Assembly (NCBI GenBank): GCA_948567375.1
Contig: OX419756.1
Coordinates: 625,001 to 689,000, forward strand
Length of the DNA: 64,000 nucleotides
Direction: 5' to 3'
Source: Lunularia cruciata
Taxonomy: Eukaryota; Streptophyta; Marchantiopsida; Lunulariales; Lunulariaceae
Shown one piece after another: positions 1 through 11,048 of this stretch (its first letter is position 1; every line of letters starts with the position of its first letter). Made by a program: the position numbers and the translations under genes. The notes beneath the pieces were generated by a model. That model was not told the DNA's origin and ran no database searches. It worked only from the letters and a program-made list of their open reading frames with translations.

Positions 1-514
1 TGAGGGGAATCATTTGTGTAGAGCTAGATTATGCAACTCTAGGAGCTCTTTGGAGGCCAAGAAAAACACAATAATAGGCTACCAAACACTTGGAGTATCA
101 TAAAGTAACAATAAACTATAAGATTAAGTACCTTGTTCATTTGAGACTAGTGCGATATTGTGCCTTTTAAGAAGAGTAGAATATTGCTCACAATCACAAT
201 TGTCAAGGCAATAGGACCTTGGAATTCCTACCTCTACTTCATTTGTGCATTCTCAGATACAATGTGCAGTACCTTATTGTCCAGTTGATCTCATAGGATT
301 ACAAAGCTTGCATTGTAAAGAAAATACTTAGACAGCCAGAGTGTCTAACAACATTATTTTGGAACCAATTGTATTAAAGAGTTACCAAAGCTAATAATTG
401 ATGATTTTATCTATTTGTAGTTGTATTCTTCCAAGGATAGGAGACCTTCCAAGAGAAACAGAGGAGAAGAAGCACAAAGCTTAATACAATATAAAGAGTA
501 TCCCTTCAAAGGAT
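1..514. other. AT-rich intergenic sequence, no feature recognised
   Basis: Both strands were read; stop codons are frequent in all frames and no coding, RNA or terminal-repeat signal was found. Confidence 0.5.
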
Positions 515-724
515 GTAACATCTTTTTGAGGCCTAATTCACCTATTTAGGCCTCCAAAATTGGCTCTAAAGTTTTTAAGCTATTTTTGGCTCTTGCATTA
601 TTAGTAGAACTACTCTTTTGGTGATACCTCTATCTAATCTACTTAGCCCATCATACACAACATCCTTCCAGATGTTACAAAACTATTTTCACCTCTAGAT
701 ATATATATAGCTATTGGTATTACA
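515..724 (-). repeat. Fragment of family-S LTR
   Basis: The stretch matches the start of the family-S LTR (see 3214-3957) read on the minus strand: the GAGGCCTAATTCACC block, the block around TTTTGGTGATACCTCTATCT and the terminal GGTATTACA are all recognisable. The match fades to the left of about 515, so the U5 half is missing. No target duplication could be identified. It is an old truncated copy. Confidence 0.6.
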
Positions 725-1979
725 GTAGTGAACCAAAGGTGTTGACTCTTACCTCTTCTAAGAATCAATTTGCTCAAGAGATTAAATAAAAAACAAAAGA
801 CTATAATCCTTGTGATACATTATATTAGCTTTAATCATCTTCAACTTGTATCCTTGTAGGACCAATTTATTCTTACCATATTCTTGAAAATTTGAACAAC
901 CCTTGTTAGTTATAAACATCTTCAAACAGAAAAAAATTATCATAAGTTGTTCACACAAAAACTAGAGTTGTCAGACTTGAGAAGTATATGAAATATAAGG
1001 AAATTTTCAATTTATTTATATTTATATTTTCTAATCTATACAGTCATCAAATATAGATATATAAATATGTATAATCACATATATATATAGAATCCTTTTA
1101 AATTCTTTTGAAGATCTCATTTACAAGAGTTAAAGAGATTAAATAATTACATGAAATATTATAATCCAACATCCAAGTTATGGATACAATGATCTCAATC
1201 AATTAAGGACACAAATCAACAAATATTAATTCAACCTTTGAGTTATAAATCCATTGATATGAACCATAGAGTATTTCAAATTGAGATATATTAATCTCTT
1301 GATAGTTACTTTGATGTTAATTTTCTTAAAAATTATGACCAATGATAATCGTTTGAAGATGAATAATTATAAAGAAAAGCTCATATAACAAAGAGAATAA
1401 TACTGGTATTTTCTATAAGGAAAATTTTTGGTACACCTACATATAACAAACCTTTCTTGGAAAAATTTGGGAATTTCTTGATAGTGAAATATGTTCTCTT
1501 TGGCAACATTTATTTAGGGGTTTTGTTTGATAACATTCAATGTTCAACAATAGATCAAATGATACAATGAAGGTGATGTATTTTAATTAATATAAAATGT
1601 TATCAAATTCAAAGATGGCCAAAAGAAATAAAAAGATATATGCCATAATACTCTTTATATACCTTTATTCTTAGGGAAATTCTGAAGCTTCCTTAGATAT
1701 ATATATATATATAAAATTGAATTTGTTTTAGCTACTTATCTTCCTTATAATAGTATTTTTTATAACAAAATATAGGGTACTCTCTTATTATGTCTAGAAA
1801 TAGTATTGTTATGGCAACCCAATGTAAACCAAAATGTGGTATAACAGCAAGAGATAGATCATGCACTCAAGGATATATGTAAAAAATAACTACATTTGAA
1901 AAGAAGTATCACAACTTGTAGTTCTTTATTGTTAACTATTTAAGCTTTTGGCCAAGAACTACTCCCTACAGAGTGTAGT
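725..1979. other. AT-rich intergenic sequence, no feature recognised
   Basis: Contains short AT microsatellites (for example near 1080 and 1700) but no recognisable coding or terminal-repeat sequence. Confidence 0.5.
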
Positions 1980-2716
1980 TGTAATACCAAGAGTTAGCCA
2001 TATGATCTAGATGTGAAATTTGGTTGGGTAACATCTAGAATGATGTTATACATGATGGTCAAAATAGATAAGATAGAAGAATCACCAAAAGAGTACTTCT
2101 ACTAATAGGGCAGAAACCGAAATAGACTTGAGAACCTTAGAATCAATAGCTAGACATATGATTTAAAGGTGAGAATTGGTTTGGTAACATCTGGAATGAT
2201 GTTACACATGATGGACTAAACAGATCAGAAGAGGTATCACCAAAAGGGGACTTCTACTAATAGAGTAGGAATCAAAATATGCCTGAAATCTTTGAAGGTA
2301 ATTTCGGAGGCCTAAACGGATGAATTAGGCCTAAAAAATGTGCAAATTGCCCCCCAACAGAAGAGAGGCTAGCCTTCCCTTCCCCTTGCTTTGTCTCATC
2401 GAGAGCTTTCCAACGGTACCTTACTCACGTGATTATAAGATTCCTATAAGAAGATTCCCTAAAAGATTCCCTCCGGTCAAAGCTTATTTGACCAACCAGA
2501 TAGGACCTAGACCAAACATGTCACCCATCCAAGTAAGTAATCCAAGGGTGGAGCTTGCTGACATGTCACCTATCTGTGTCCCTAATCCTATGGTGGAGCT
2601 TCCTTGGAGGAGACCCTCTTTGTCTATATAATAAAGAGAAGGTGCTCCGTTGGGGCATCGATTGTTTGAGTGTGCAATCTGTGTTTTCTCTCTTCTCTTG
2701 TCCTTGGAGTATTATA
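1980..2716 (+). mobile_element. Solo LTR, family S (plus orientation)
   Basis: A 737-bp LTR starting TGTAATACC and ending GGAGTATTATA (the final CA has decayed to TA). It is flanked by a perfect 5-bp target duplication GTAGT at 1975-1979 and 2717-2721, with no internal region, so it is a solo LTR left by LTR-LTR recombination. A TATA box (TATATAATA) lies at about 2625-2633. The short open frames inside it are the antisense or sense equivalents of those in the second copy and are not considered coding. Confidence 0.85.
2625..2633 (+). promoter_or_regulatory. TATA box of family-S LTR
   Basis: TATATAATA sits about 85 bp before the end of the LTR, as expected for a U3/R promoter. The same motif lies in mirrored position in the minus-strand copy at 3214-3957. 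Confidence 0.5.
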
Positions 2717-2790
2717 GTAGTTTCACCCCTATGGCACACTATGAAAAATGGATAACTAAGAAGATCACTTTCACTAAGTATAAGCTCTAG

Positions 2791-3991
2791 TGACACACCA
2801 TTTGTAGTGTCGCATCTAGATTGCTCGGACATTGGAGTTGCGGTGAGAGTAGTTAGAGTTATTTCAGTAGTTTCTCAGAGACTACTTTCCGATGGTCAAA
2901 TTTTGTGTTTGGGGTACTAACTTCATGGTGAGGCCCACCATCACTTTGCACCGCTTGCACCGTCGAGTGTGCCGTCAGTGAGACCATTAGGGTTTCAGAG
3001 CTAGCTTGAGTCTAAGGGTATACTTTCAAAGTGTAGCTCTAGAGAGCTCACTTCTTTGATTTTGAGCCTTTGAGTTCTTGGCTATGGTGGCCAAAGGCCG
3101 GCAATCGTCACCTGGATTCTCTTAGCTAGAATGGGTGTGGCTTTACTGTAATCAATGCTTAGTTGTTTGCAATTTATAGAGTGATAGATCAAGTATTGAT
3201 ATGAGTTGAGTGGTGTAATGCTCCGAGGACAAGAGAAGAGAGAAAACACAGATTGCACACTCAAACATTCAATGCCCCAAGGGAGCACCTTCTCTTTATT
3301 ATATAGACAAAGAGGATCTCCTCCAAGGAAGCTCCACCATAGGATTAGGGACACAGATAGGTGACATGTCAGCAAGCTCCACCCTTGCATTACTGACTTG
3401 GATGGGTGACCTGTCTGGTCTAGGTCCTATCTGGTTGGTCAAACGAGCTTTGACCGGAGGGAATCTTTTAGGGAATCTTCCTGTAGGAAACTCAGAATCA
3501 CATGAGTAAGGTACCATTGGAAAGCTCTCGACGAGACAAACCAAGGGGGAGGGAAAGCCAGCCTTTCCTCTGTTGGGGGGGGGGGGGAATCTGCACATTT
3601 TCAAGGCCTAATTCATCCGTTTAGGCCTCCAAAATTGCCTTCAAAGATTTCAGGCATATTTTGGTTCCTACTCTATTAGTAGAAGTCCCCTTTTGGTGAT
3701 ACCTCTTTCTGATCTGTTTAGTCCATCATGTGTAACATCCTTCCAGATGTTACCAAACCAATTCTCACCTTTAAATCATATGTCTAGCTATTGGTTCTAA
3801 GGTTCTCAAGTCTATTTCGGTTTCTGCCCTATTAGTAGAAGTACTCTTTTGGTGATACTTCTATCTGATCTATTTTGACCATCATGTATAACATCATTCT
3901 AGATGTTACCAAACCAAATTTCACATCTAGATCATATGGCTAACCCTTGGTATTACAAGTGGATTCAAGAGTTGTAAACAATCTAATTACA
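2791..3991 (+). repeat. GyMP copy 1, 5' terminal module B (interrupted)
   Basis: Module B of the GyMP terminal repeat, starting TGACACACCATTTG (TGTCATGCC in other copies) and ending TAATTACA at the start of the leader. Removing the solo LTR at 3214-3957 and one copy of its 5-bp duplication leaves 452 bp, the same length as the 5' module of copy 3 (453 bp). Nothing resembling module A lies upstream. No target duplication is visible against the 3' flank at 43141. Confidence 0.8.
3214..3957 (-). mobile_element. Solo LTR, family S (minus orientation)
   Basis: A 744-bp LTR, TGTAATACC to GGAGCATTACA on the minus strand, inserted inside module B of GyMP copy 1. The target duplication AGTGG is perfect at 3209-3213 and 3958-3962. 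A run of 14 G lies near 3577-3590. It is in opposite orientation to the copy at 1980-2716, so the two form a large inverted repeat around part of module B. Confidence 0.9.
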
Positions 3992-4412
3992 TCAAAGAAG
4001 TGAGGTCAAGGGGAAATTGAGTGCATGAACTTTGAGTGTTGGTGGTATCTCCAAGCTCGGTGGATCGTTGGTAGTTTGATTGAACTTCAGTTTTTCCCTA
4101 GTGTGCAAAAGTTCATTGCTTGATGCAGATTCGGTAGTAAGGTAGACGATGTACAAAAGTGCTAGCCAATTTTTGAGTAGTGGTTGTGATTTTGAGCTTA
4201 GAAGGTGAAGGCAGGACCAATGTGTTGCAAGTTGGGCTCAAAAAGTCAAATTGAAGATGGAGTTGGGAAGCTATTCTTGTGAATTTGTGATTTGGAGAAA
4301 CTCGTGTTTTCAATTTGGCTCGAGTGAAGAGTTAGGGGAGGATTTGGCGGTCAACCAAATTTAGGGTTTACATCAGATTTTATGTCAGATTTTGTTGGAG
4401 TTTACCTCAAAA

Positions 4413-4533
4413 TTTGGCCAGATTTGGAGGAGTTCCCTGGTTGGCCAGATTTGGAAGAGTTTTGCCAACTTGGAGGAGTTTTGCAAGTTTGGAGGAGTTT
4501 CACCAAATTTTGGAGGAGTTTGAAGTGGCAAGA
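4413..4533 (+). repeat. Imperfect ~21-bp tandem repeat in GyMP leader
   Basis: About five imperfect copies of a unit built on GGAGGAGTTTTGCCAAATTT. The copy 5 leader (about 54395-54480) has around four units, copy 2 about one (near 28515-28550) and copy 3 has lost the region. Confidence 0.7.
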
Positions 4534-4699
4534 AGAAAGGCCTCATTTCGGCATTTTGGGGCTTTGAGGCATACGGCTGTGGGCTATGAGAGGCTATGAA
4601 GGGCCAACAAGCCAGCTTGCTGGCGTGAGGCTAGCTAGTTTAGAGTAGAGCTTGGTCGTCGGTTGGAAAAAATCTACCCATCCTGCTAGATTGTGTGCA

Positions 4700-4765
4700 A
4701 TAGGGTTTGATCACTAGATCTCTTGTTTCTAAACTGGTGCCCTAGCTAACTGGTCCACCCTCACT
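4700..4765 (-). repeat. tRNA-like (SINE-head-like) segment in GyMP copy 1 leader
   Basis: Read on the minus strand it shows an A-box-like TTAGCTAGGGCAC, then about 35 bp, then a B-box-like TGATCAAACCCTA. It is antisense to the element. The equivalent segments in copies 2 and 3 are closer to the tRNA consensus. It is not a functional tRNA gene: the arms do not pair properly. Confidence 0.4.
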
Positions 4766-5255
4766 TGTTGTCCTGGTGATTGTGCCACTATTATCTATAC
4801 ACTTGTAGCTTTGGCTAGGAGAGGTAATTTGATCCCATTCTTGGTGATCCTAGTAGCTTAGGACTTAGATACAAACTTCTCTTATGTCAAATGCCAAATG
4901 GTAGCAGAGTCAATCTTGTGTTGTTTTTATGGGATGGAGGGTTTTCATTTAGATTCTTGTGATTGTACCCCTCCATTCTCTACTTCCTGTTTGTGCACTA
5001 TGTTTGTCTGAGGTGCCCTGACTTTTGAGCTTTGTTGGTGCTCTAGTGTGCTCTCGGTAGTGAGGCTAGAGTGATGACCAATCAGACTACCTTTGTTTCT
5101 CTCCGGTGAGGCAAGAAGTGATGACTTGCAGATCGTAAGAGTGCGTGTTGTGAAAGTAGGTTACAAGTTGCCATTTCTCCTAGTGCAATTATCTTTGTTA
5201 GAATTACATTAGTGGGCGGTGTTCCATGGGTATTGGCACTTGGTGATGTTGGCAC

Positions 5256-5947
5256 TGTGAGCCGGCCTGTCTCTCACTCAGGATGAACCTCTGATGGCTA
5301 TTATGGTAGCGCACCATGGACTAAGAAGGCAAGGAACCCCAACTCCATCATACTCCTCCAAGGCTAACACTCCAAGACTCAAGACATTGCTCACTAGAGA
5401 ACTCAATAAGAGAGAGATAGTTGCAAATGAAAGGATGATGAGTACCTCCTCACCCCTTGTTTATATACTTGTGAAATAGTTACGTACCAAAGTTACTAAT
5501 TACCGTAGTAACTCAAGTTACTAGACTAAAAGTCAAGTAAAGTCAAAAAGTAGAAAGGAATATCCATTCACATGGGCATATTCCCCTAAGCATGTGGTCT
5601 TATCTTGACCCAACCACTAAAGCAAGGATTCCTTCACATGGGCTATCCTTGGACTAAAGAAGAATCCAAAACAAAAAGGCTTGCGGGCCCAAGAGTTCTC
5701 AACTCTTTCCCCAAAGCCAAACACCTAGGAATAATACCAAGTCAACACACTAAAATCCAAAATAGTGGTGCTCATCTTTTCTACTTCCTCTAAAGTAAGG
5801 TCCCATCTATCTTAACTATGACTAACTTTAGCTAACCATGACTAATATAGGACCATCCTATATCTCTATATAAATAATATCTCTTAAGTACTTGTAATAC
5901 CAAGCTAAATATCACAATACCACACACATGCACAAATGGGTGTTACA
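5256..5947 (-). repeat. GyO 3' LTR (692 bp)
   Basis: TGTAACACCC to GGCTCACA on the minus strand, exactly the length of the solo LTR at 20620-21311 and nearly identical to it. A TATA box (TATATAAAC) reads on the minus strand at about 5459-5467. Confidence 0.9.
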
Positions 5948-5962
5948 TTTACCCCCGGACTA
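5948..5962 (-). promoter_or_regulatory. GyO polypurine tract
   Basis: Minus strand reads AGTCCGGGGGTAAA directly before the LTR start, preceded by TTTGAGGACAAAGTGAAAA, a layout common before the 3' LTR of plant gypsy elements. Confidence 0.6.
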
Positions 5963-5995
5963 AGTTTTCACTTTGTCCTCAAAGTGAAGGTCTCT

Positions 5996-8725
5996 CTACC
6001 TTCTATGGTACATCTTCAAATTATCATGGTTAATTCTATCAAAGTGTCTTCCTCCCAACTCCTTGAGATCATAAGTGTAATTTCCCCACACCTTCTCTAC
6101 TATGAAAGGTCCAAAGTACTTAGGCAAAAACTTCTTTTGCACTCTCTTGAATCGAATGGAATCAAACAACATTACCCAGTCACCTTCTTTGAAAGGCTCC
6201 ACCTTCTTCTTGCCTTGCCTCTTGTCATAGCTCTCCTTTTGTTTCCTTTGGGCTTGCTCCACTCGAACCATAGCAACTGCTCTTGCCTCTTCCAACTCCA
6301 TGAGTTGATCCTTCCTTGACTTCTCTGCATCACTTCCTTGTGCTTTCTTCAATCTCCTATGAATGCTTTGGAAGGTAGGAAGATCAAAGTGAATAGGTAA
6401 GGTAGACTCAATACCATACACCAATTGAAATGGAGAATATCCAGTGGAAGTTTTCATGGTTGTCCTATACTCCCACAAAACTGCATGAATCCTCTTGTCC
6501 CAATGATGTTTAGCCCCCTCCATTTCTGCATCTTTGGCCAACATCATGCACAAGGTCTGATTGGTTCTCTCTGCCAAGCCATTGGAATTTGGCTTATAGG
6601 ATGTAGTTACTCTATGTGTGATAGAGAAATGTCACAGCATGGCTGTAGTAATGCTTCCTGTAAACTCTCCTCCTCTATCAGAAACCAACTCCAAAGGGCA
6701 TCCAAACCTAGTGATAATGCGTTCATAAAGAAATCTACCCACTTCATCTTCATTCTTGTCCCTCAATGGTCTAGCCTCAACCCACTTGGTAAGGTAATCA
6801 GTAACTACCACAATGTACCGATTTTTCCTTGGGGTTCTATTGAGAGGACCTACAAAATCAATTCCCCACTTCTCAAAAGGTCCTAGCAATGGAATTGATC
6901 TAAGTGGTGGAGTGGATGTAGACTTTCTAGCAAAAGCTTGACAAACATGACAAGTTTTGCAATAATCAAGACAATCCTTGAAAATCCCTCTCCAATGGTA
7001 ACCTGCATCTAGAATCTTGAAAGCAGTCACCTTTCCTGCAAAGTGTCCTCCACATACTAAACCTTCATGAAACTCCTTTATGAGTAGGATAGACTCTTCC
7101 TTACCCACTGCTCTTCGAAGTAGACCATCTGCTCCTTGGTGAAAAAGAATATCCTCCACCATTGTGTAGGGTCTAGATCTTGCTGCAAGGGCCTTCCTCT
7201 CCCTAGCATGCATCCCTTCTGGATAGTTACCTTTTGTCACAAAATCCACAATCTCCTTGTACTCCATTGGAACCTCTTGAGTGACTGAGATTGTCATGAG
7301 CTCCTCATCCGGGAAGGAATCATCCACTGGCTCGTCTCCATCATGATCATAGACTCTAGATAATAAATCAGCATTTGCATGTTTCTTTCCTGGCCTATCT
7401 TCAATGGTGTAGTCATACTCAGACAAGAGTATCATCCACCTTGCTAGTCTCCCTTCAACATTAGGCTTGTTGAAGATGTACTTCAAAGCCTTGTGATCCG
7501 TGACAATGGTGGCTTTCCCTCCAATCAAGTAGTGTCTAAACTTCTTCAGACCAAAGATCACTGCCAACCCTTCTCTCTCCGTGACAGAGTAGTTCTTCTC
7601 TGCTGAAACCATCTGCCTACTAGCATAAGCTATTGGATGATCATGCCCATCTTGGTCTAATTGACTAAGAGTGCATCCTATAGCTACATTAGAAGCATCA
7701 CTGTAGAGGATGAAAGGTTTACTCCAATTAGGTTTAGCAAGAATTGGAGCTACAACAAGGGATTGCTTGAGCTCCTCAAAAGCTTTGAGAGCCTCCTTGT
7801 CTTCCAAAATCATCATGTAATCTACACCCTTCTTCATGTAGATGGTCAATGCATAAGCCTTGTTGGAAAATGAGAAGATGAACCTCCTATAGTACCCAAC
7901 CATTCCCAAGAATTGGCGTAACTTTGTCAAGCTTGAAGGGAATGGAAGGTCTGAGATTTTCCTCACCTTCTCAGGATCAACTGCTATTCCATCCTTGGAG
8001 ATGATGTGCCCCAAAAGTAGACCTTCTTCACATCCAAAAATGCACTTCTCTGGGTTGAGTGATGCATTTGCCTCATCCAAGCATTGCAAGACTTTGATTA
8101 GGTGCTCAAAGTGCTCCTCCTTGCTCCCATAGACACAAAAGTCATCAATGAAATCTCTCACAAATTTCCCAATGAAAGGTTCAAATACCTTGTTCATGAA
8201 CCGTTGGAATGTGGCTGGAGCATTGCAAAGCCCAAAAGGCATGACCCTGAAAGCATAAGTTCCCCAAGGTGTGGTGAATGTGGTGAGTTGTTGATGCTCT
8301 GGTGCAATCTTGATTTGGTTATATCCACTATAACCATCTCCAAAACTGTACCTCTCATGACCTGCAACCTCCTCCAAGATCTCATCAATGAATGGCAATG
8401 GGTAGTAGTCCTTCTTGGTAACATCATTGAGCTTCTTGTAATCCACACATACCCGAAGCTTGCCATTCTTTTTCTTCACAATGACAATTGGAGACACCCA
8501 TTCTGAATTCTCCACCTCAAAGATAAATCCAGCCTCCTTGAGCTCATCAATCTCCTCCTTCACAACCAAAGATATTGGTGGGCTAATGCGACGTTGCTTT
8601 TGGCGGATTGGTCTTGCATGTGACTCTACCTCTATCTTGTGCTCCTCCAAGGTGACTTCCTTCAAATCCTTGTAACTAAAAGCAAACACATGGATGAACT
8701 TGCGGAAAATCTCCTCAAATCTCAC
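5996..8725 (-). pseudogene. GyO pol: reverse transcriptase, RNase H, integrase (one in-frame stop)
   Basis: A polyprotein of about 900 residues copies element RNA into DNA and integrates it. In order: RT (catalytic FIDD within VRDFIDDFCVYG), RNase H (DAS, E, DHK and NADLLSR carry the acidic residues), integrase zinc-binding HHCC (ending CKTCHVC) and core (IDFVGPL, SDRGGEF, then E in GLAER, giving D-X35-E). It ends GGRHFDRINHDNLKMYHRR without a chromodomain. The frame is continuous but broken by one TGA at 6632-6634 between the second Asp and the Glu, and separated from the protease by a TAG at 8735-8737. Both stops are single substitutions, so decay is slight. Confidence 0.9.
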
Positions 8726-8734
8726 CTTCTCCTC

Positions 8735-9811
8735 CTAGGTAACATTTGGGCCATACTTGAGGGTAGATAACCTTCTCTCTACCTCCTCAAGTGTCAATGG
8801 TGATTTATCTGGGTCCTTCAAAACCTCTGGCTTAGGTGCAAAATCCATAGCACACAAAGGATACACATCTGAATCAGATTCAGATTCATCCTCCTCCGTG
8901 GAAGTCTCCTCTTCCATGCTTGTGTCCACACCTGAAGCTCCTTCTTCAGAATCTGATTCCCAATAATCAGAAGATGGTGTATCTGAATGTGAAGTGTTGG
9001 TGGTGTTAGTCACAGGAACAATGACTCTATGGTTTGATGGCCCAATCCTCAAGTACCCTTTGTGCCATCGATCAGTTGTGCGTGCTGCTCTCAACCATGG
9101 CCTCCCAAGAAGTAAGTCATAGCTTGAATCCTTCAAGACTTGGAAAGTCATGAGATTTTGAACTCCCATAACTGAAACTACCACCTTATCCATCACCCCT
9201 ACTGGTCGAACTTGTTGCTTGTTTGCCATGCTCACCACAAATGTTGAAGGTCTTGAGGGTATCATACCCAACTTCTTCATCAACCTTTCTGACATGGCAT
9301 TCACTGCTGATCCTCCATCAACCAATGCATCCTTGATGTTGTGACCATTCACTCTCACATCAATCTTGGAGGCATATTCACAAGCTTCCCATGGTGCTGG
9401 CTTGGCATCCACCACCCCCATTGATATTGGAACTTTTGCCTTCTTCTTCTTCTTGCTCCTTGTAGAACTCAAACCACCTCTAAGCTCCTTTCTCAAGGTA
9501 GGGTTCAAAGCAATTAATTGGCCCACTATGATGTTAGCCTTGTGACTACCAACATCCTCCAACACATTGTAGTTCCATTGTTGCTTTGAGATCAAGAAGT
9601 CCTCCATCCCCAACTTCTTCCTTGGAGTCTTTGTTGTTGATGGTGTTGAGGTGCGAGTGCTCCTAGTAGACATAGGAGTATCCTTGCTTGAAGTAAATCC
9701 TTGAGAAGAGTGAACATCCTCTGCAAAACGAGCTCTCTTCTTCTCTTGTGCCAAAATTAAGACCCTTGGAGTTTGAGCACTCTCCCTTCTCATACTTGCT
9801 CTCAACCACAT
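8735..9811 (-). CDS. GyO aspartic protease region
   Basis: About 358 residues. The catalytic motif is LVDGGSAVNAM (D-G-G in place of the commoner D-T/S-G), and the C-terminal part has DLLLGRPWL, the retropepsin ILG-type motif. It ends in an acidic Ser/Glu/Asp-rich linker leading to RT; the only break before RT is an in-frame TAG. It overlaps gag by about 149 bases in another frame, so expression as Gag-Pro would need a frameshift, or an indel has separated the frames. The true start is unclear. Confidence 0.85.
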   Translation of the reverse strand: MWLRASMRRESAQTPRVLILAQEKKRARFAEDVHSSQGFTSSKDTPMSTRSTRTSTPSTTKTPRKKLGMEDFLISKQQWNYNVLEDVGSHKANIIVGQLIALNPTLRKELRGGLSSTRSKKKKKAKVPISMGVVDAKPAPWEACEYASKIDVRVNGHNIKDALVDGGSAVNAMSERLMKKLGMIPSRPSTFVVSMANKQQVRPVGVMDKVVVSVMGVQNLMTFQVLKDSSYDLLLGRPWLRAARTTDRWHKGYLRIGPSNHRVIVPVTNTTNTSHSDTPSSDYWESDSEEGASGVDTSMEEETSTEEDESESDSDVYPLCAMDFAPKPEVLKDPDKSPLTLEEVERRLSTLKYGPNVT

Positions 9812-10814
9812 CTATGGATGCTATCCCCTTACCTTTGTTGGGATTAGGAGCCACTTGGGTTTCACTACCTCCCTCTTTCCTTCTATTGGCTCCCTCATAA
9901 CCCCTTCCTCCATGGTAAGTGGAATTTGGGCAATTCCTTTGGATATGGCCTCTTCCTCCACAACCAAAACAATTTCTATCATTGAAATTGTTGGCTGGTT
10001 GGCCTCCTCTATATGGATAGTTTCCATAACTCCTAGGCCCTCTCCCTACATTCTGATCCACCTCTCTCTTCTCCCATAGTTGCACCACATTGATCTTGAG
10101 ATCCGCAAGTTGTTTTGTGATGGTTTGGAGTGGATCTTTTGGTGGAGGTGCAAGAACTGGAGCAACTACTACTTGTGGTGCAACCCTTGTCACCAAAGTA
10201 TCAGAAGTTCCACCATACTTGTAGCCTTGAGGAGGATGCACAACCTCCTTCACCACCAAATCACTCTCATCCCCTTCCAAACTCTCCTCCATACAAATTG
10301 TGATCTTGATAGCTTCAACCTTGGAAGAAGGTTTCTCATATCTCACCTTGCTTCTTATTTGTGGTCTCAATCCTCCCACAAAATTCTTGGTGAGCATGGT
10401 CCCTATGCCAATCATTGTAGTCTCCACATCATCCCCACCCTTCCTCAACACTATGCGAAATCTGGACTCCAACTTTTCCACTCTTTCCACATAGACCCTC
10501 ACTTTCTCTCCATCTCCTTGCTTGAGAAATGTAACCTCACTCATCAATCTCTCATAACTCTCATCAGGAAGAAAGTTCTCAATGAGTGCTGAAGTCAAAG
10601 TCTCCCAAGACTCCTCTTCCCCCTCTCTCCTCTCTCTCTTTTGGTATTCTGACTCATACCATGTAAGTGCTGCATCCTCAAAGAAATCTGGTAATAATGA
10701 GGCCCACTCATTCTTCCTCCTCTCATTGTTTCCTATGCAAGCTCTCTTGAAGTCTCTCACAAAGGCCTCCACATCTTCTCCATCCTTGCCAAAGAAAACC
10801 GGAAGTTTCCCCAT
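9663..10814 (-). CDS. GyO Gag (capsid and nucleocapsid)
   Basis: 383 residues. The N-terminal half carries a retrotransposon Gag capsid signature (FFEDAALTWYES, then YERLMSEVTFLKQ) and the C-terminal third a CCHC knuckle, CFGCGGRGHIQRNCP, for binding element RNA. The ATG at 10812-10814 gives MGKLPVFFGKDGEDVEAF, a usual gypsy Gag start. The last 50 or so codons run over the protease frame. Confidence 0.9.
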   Translation of the reverse strand: MGKLPVFFGKDGEDVEAFVRDFKRACIGNNERRKNEWASLLPDFFEDAALTWYESEYQKRERREGEEESWETLTSALIENFLPDESYERLMSEVTFLKQGDGEKVRVYVERVEKLESRFRIVLRKGGDDVETTMIGIGTMLTKNFVGGLRPQIRSKVRYEKPSSKVEAIKITICMEESLEGDESDLVVKEVVHPPQGYKYGGTSDTLVTRVAPQVVVAPVLAPPPKDPLQTITKQLADLKINVVQLWEKREVDQNVGRGPRSYGNYPYRGGQPANNFNDRNCFGCGGRGHIQRNCPNSTYHGGRGYEGANRRKEGGSETQVAPNPNKGKGIASIDVVESKYEKGECSNSKGLNFGTREEESSFCRGCSLFSRIYFKQGYSYVY

Positions 10815-11048
10815 CTTAACCCCTCACTATCTTTCTTTTCTCTCAATTTTTTTTTCTCTTTTCTTTTCTCTCACTCTATTACTAATAGAGTATATACATG
10901 ACTAACACCATCTGAGAATAATCCACTCTAGGGAACACAAAAGGTTCAGGTTGCTCCAAGATTTCTATAGCAACATCAAATCCTAGAGTGCATATTAATC
11001 TAACTCTCATGGATAGTTTATCCATAAGTTGAAAGATTATCTCCATCA

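Larger units (their letters stand above)
3992..5255 (+). other. GyMP copy 1 leader (5' untranslated region), first part
   Basis: Non-coding leader between module B and gag, colinear with the leaders of copies 2 (27813-28978) and 3 (40313-41445). It contains a short tandem repeat (4413-4533) and a tRNA-like segment (4700-4765). The first bases after module B (TCAAAGAAGTGAGGTC) occupy the place of a primer-binding site, but they do not start with the usual TGG and no tRNA could be named. GyO is inserted at its end; the leader resumes at 11957. Confidence 0.7.

Noticed and set aside
2338-2755. Short open frames in the family-S LTRs
   Set aside because: They occur in solo LTRs, on both strands and in conflicting frames, and span the TATA box and terminal sequence.
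3577-3590. Run of G as a possible polypurine tract or quadruplex
   Set aside because: It is a homopolymer expansion inside a solo LTR, absent from the second copy; there is no adjacent LTR start.
5996-6060. Chromodomain at the GyO integrase C-terminus
   Set aside because: The protein stops shortly after the GPFIVEKV block; nothing with the aromatic-cage pattern of a chromodomain follows.
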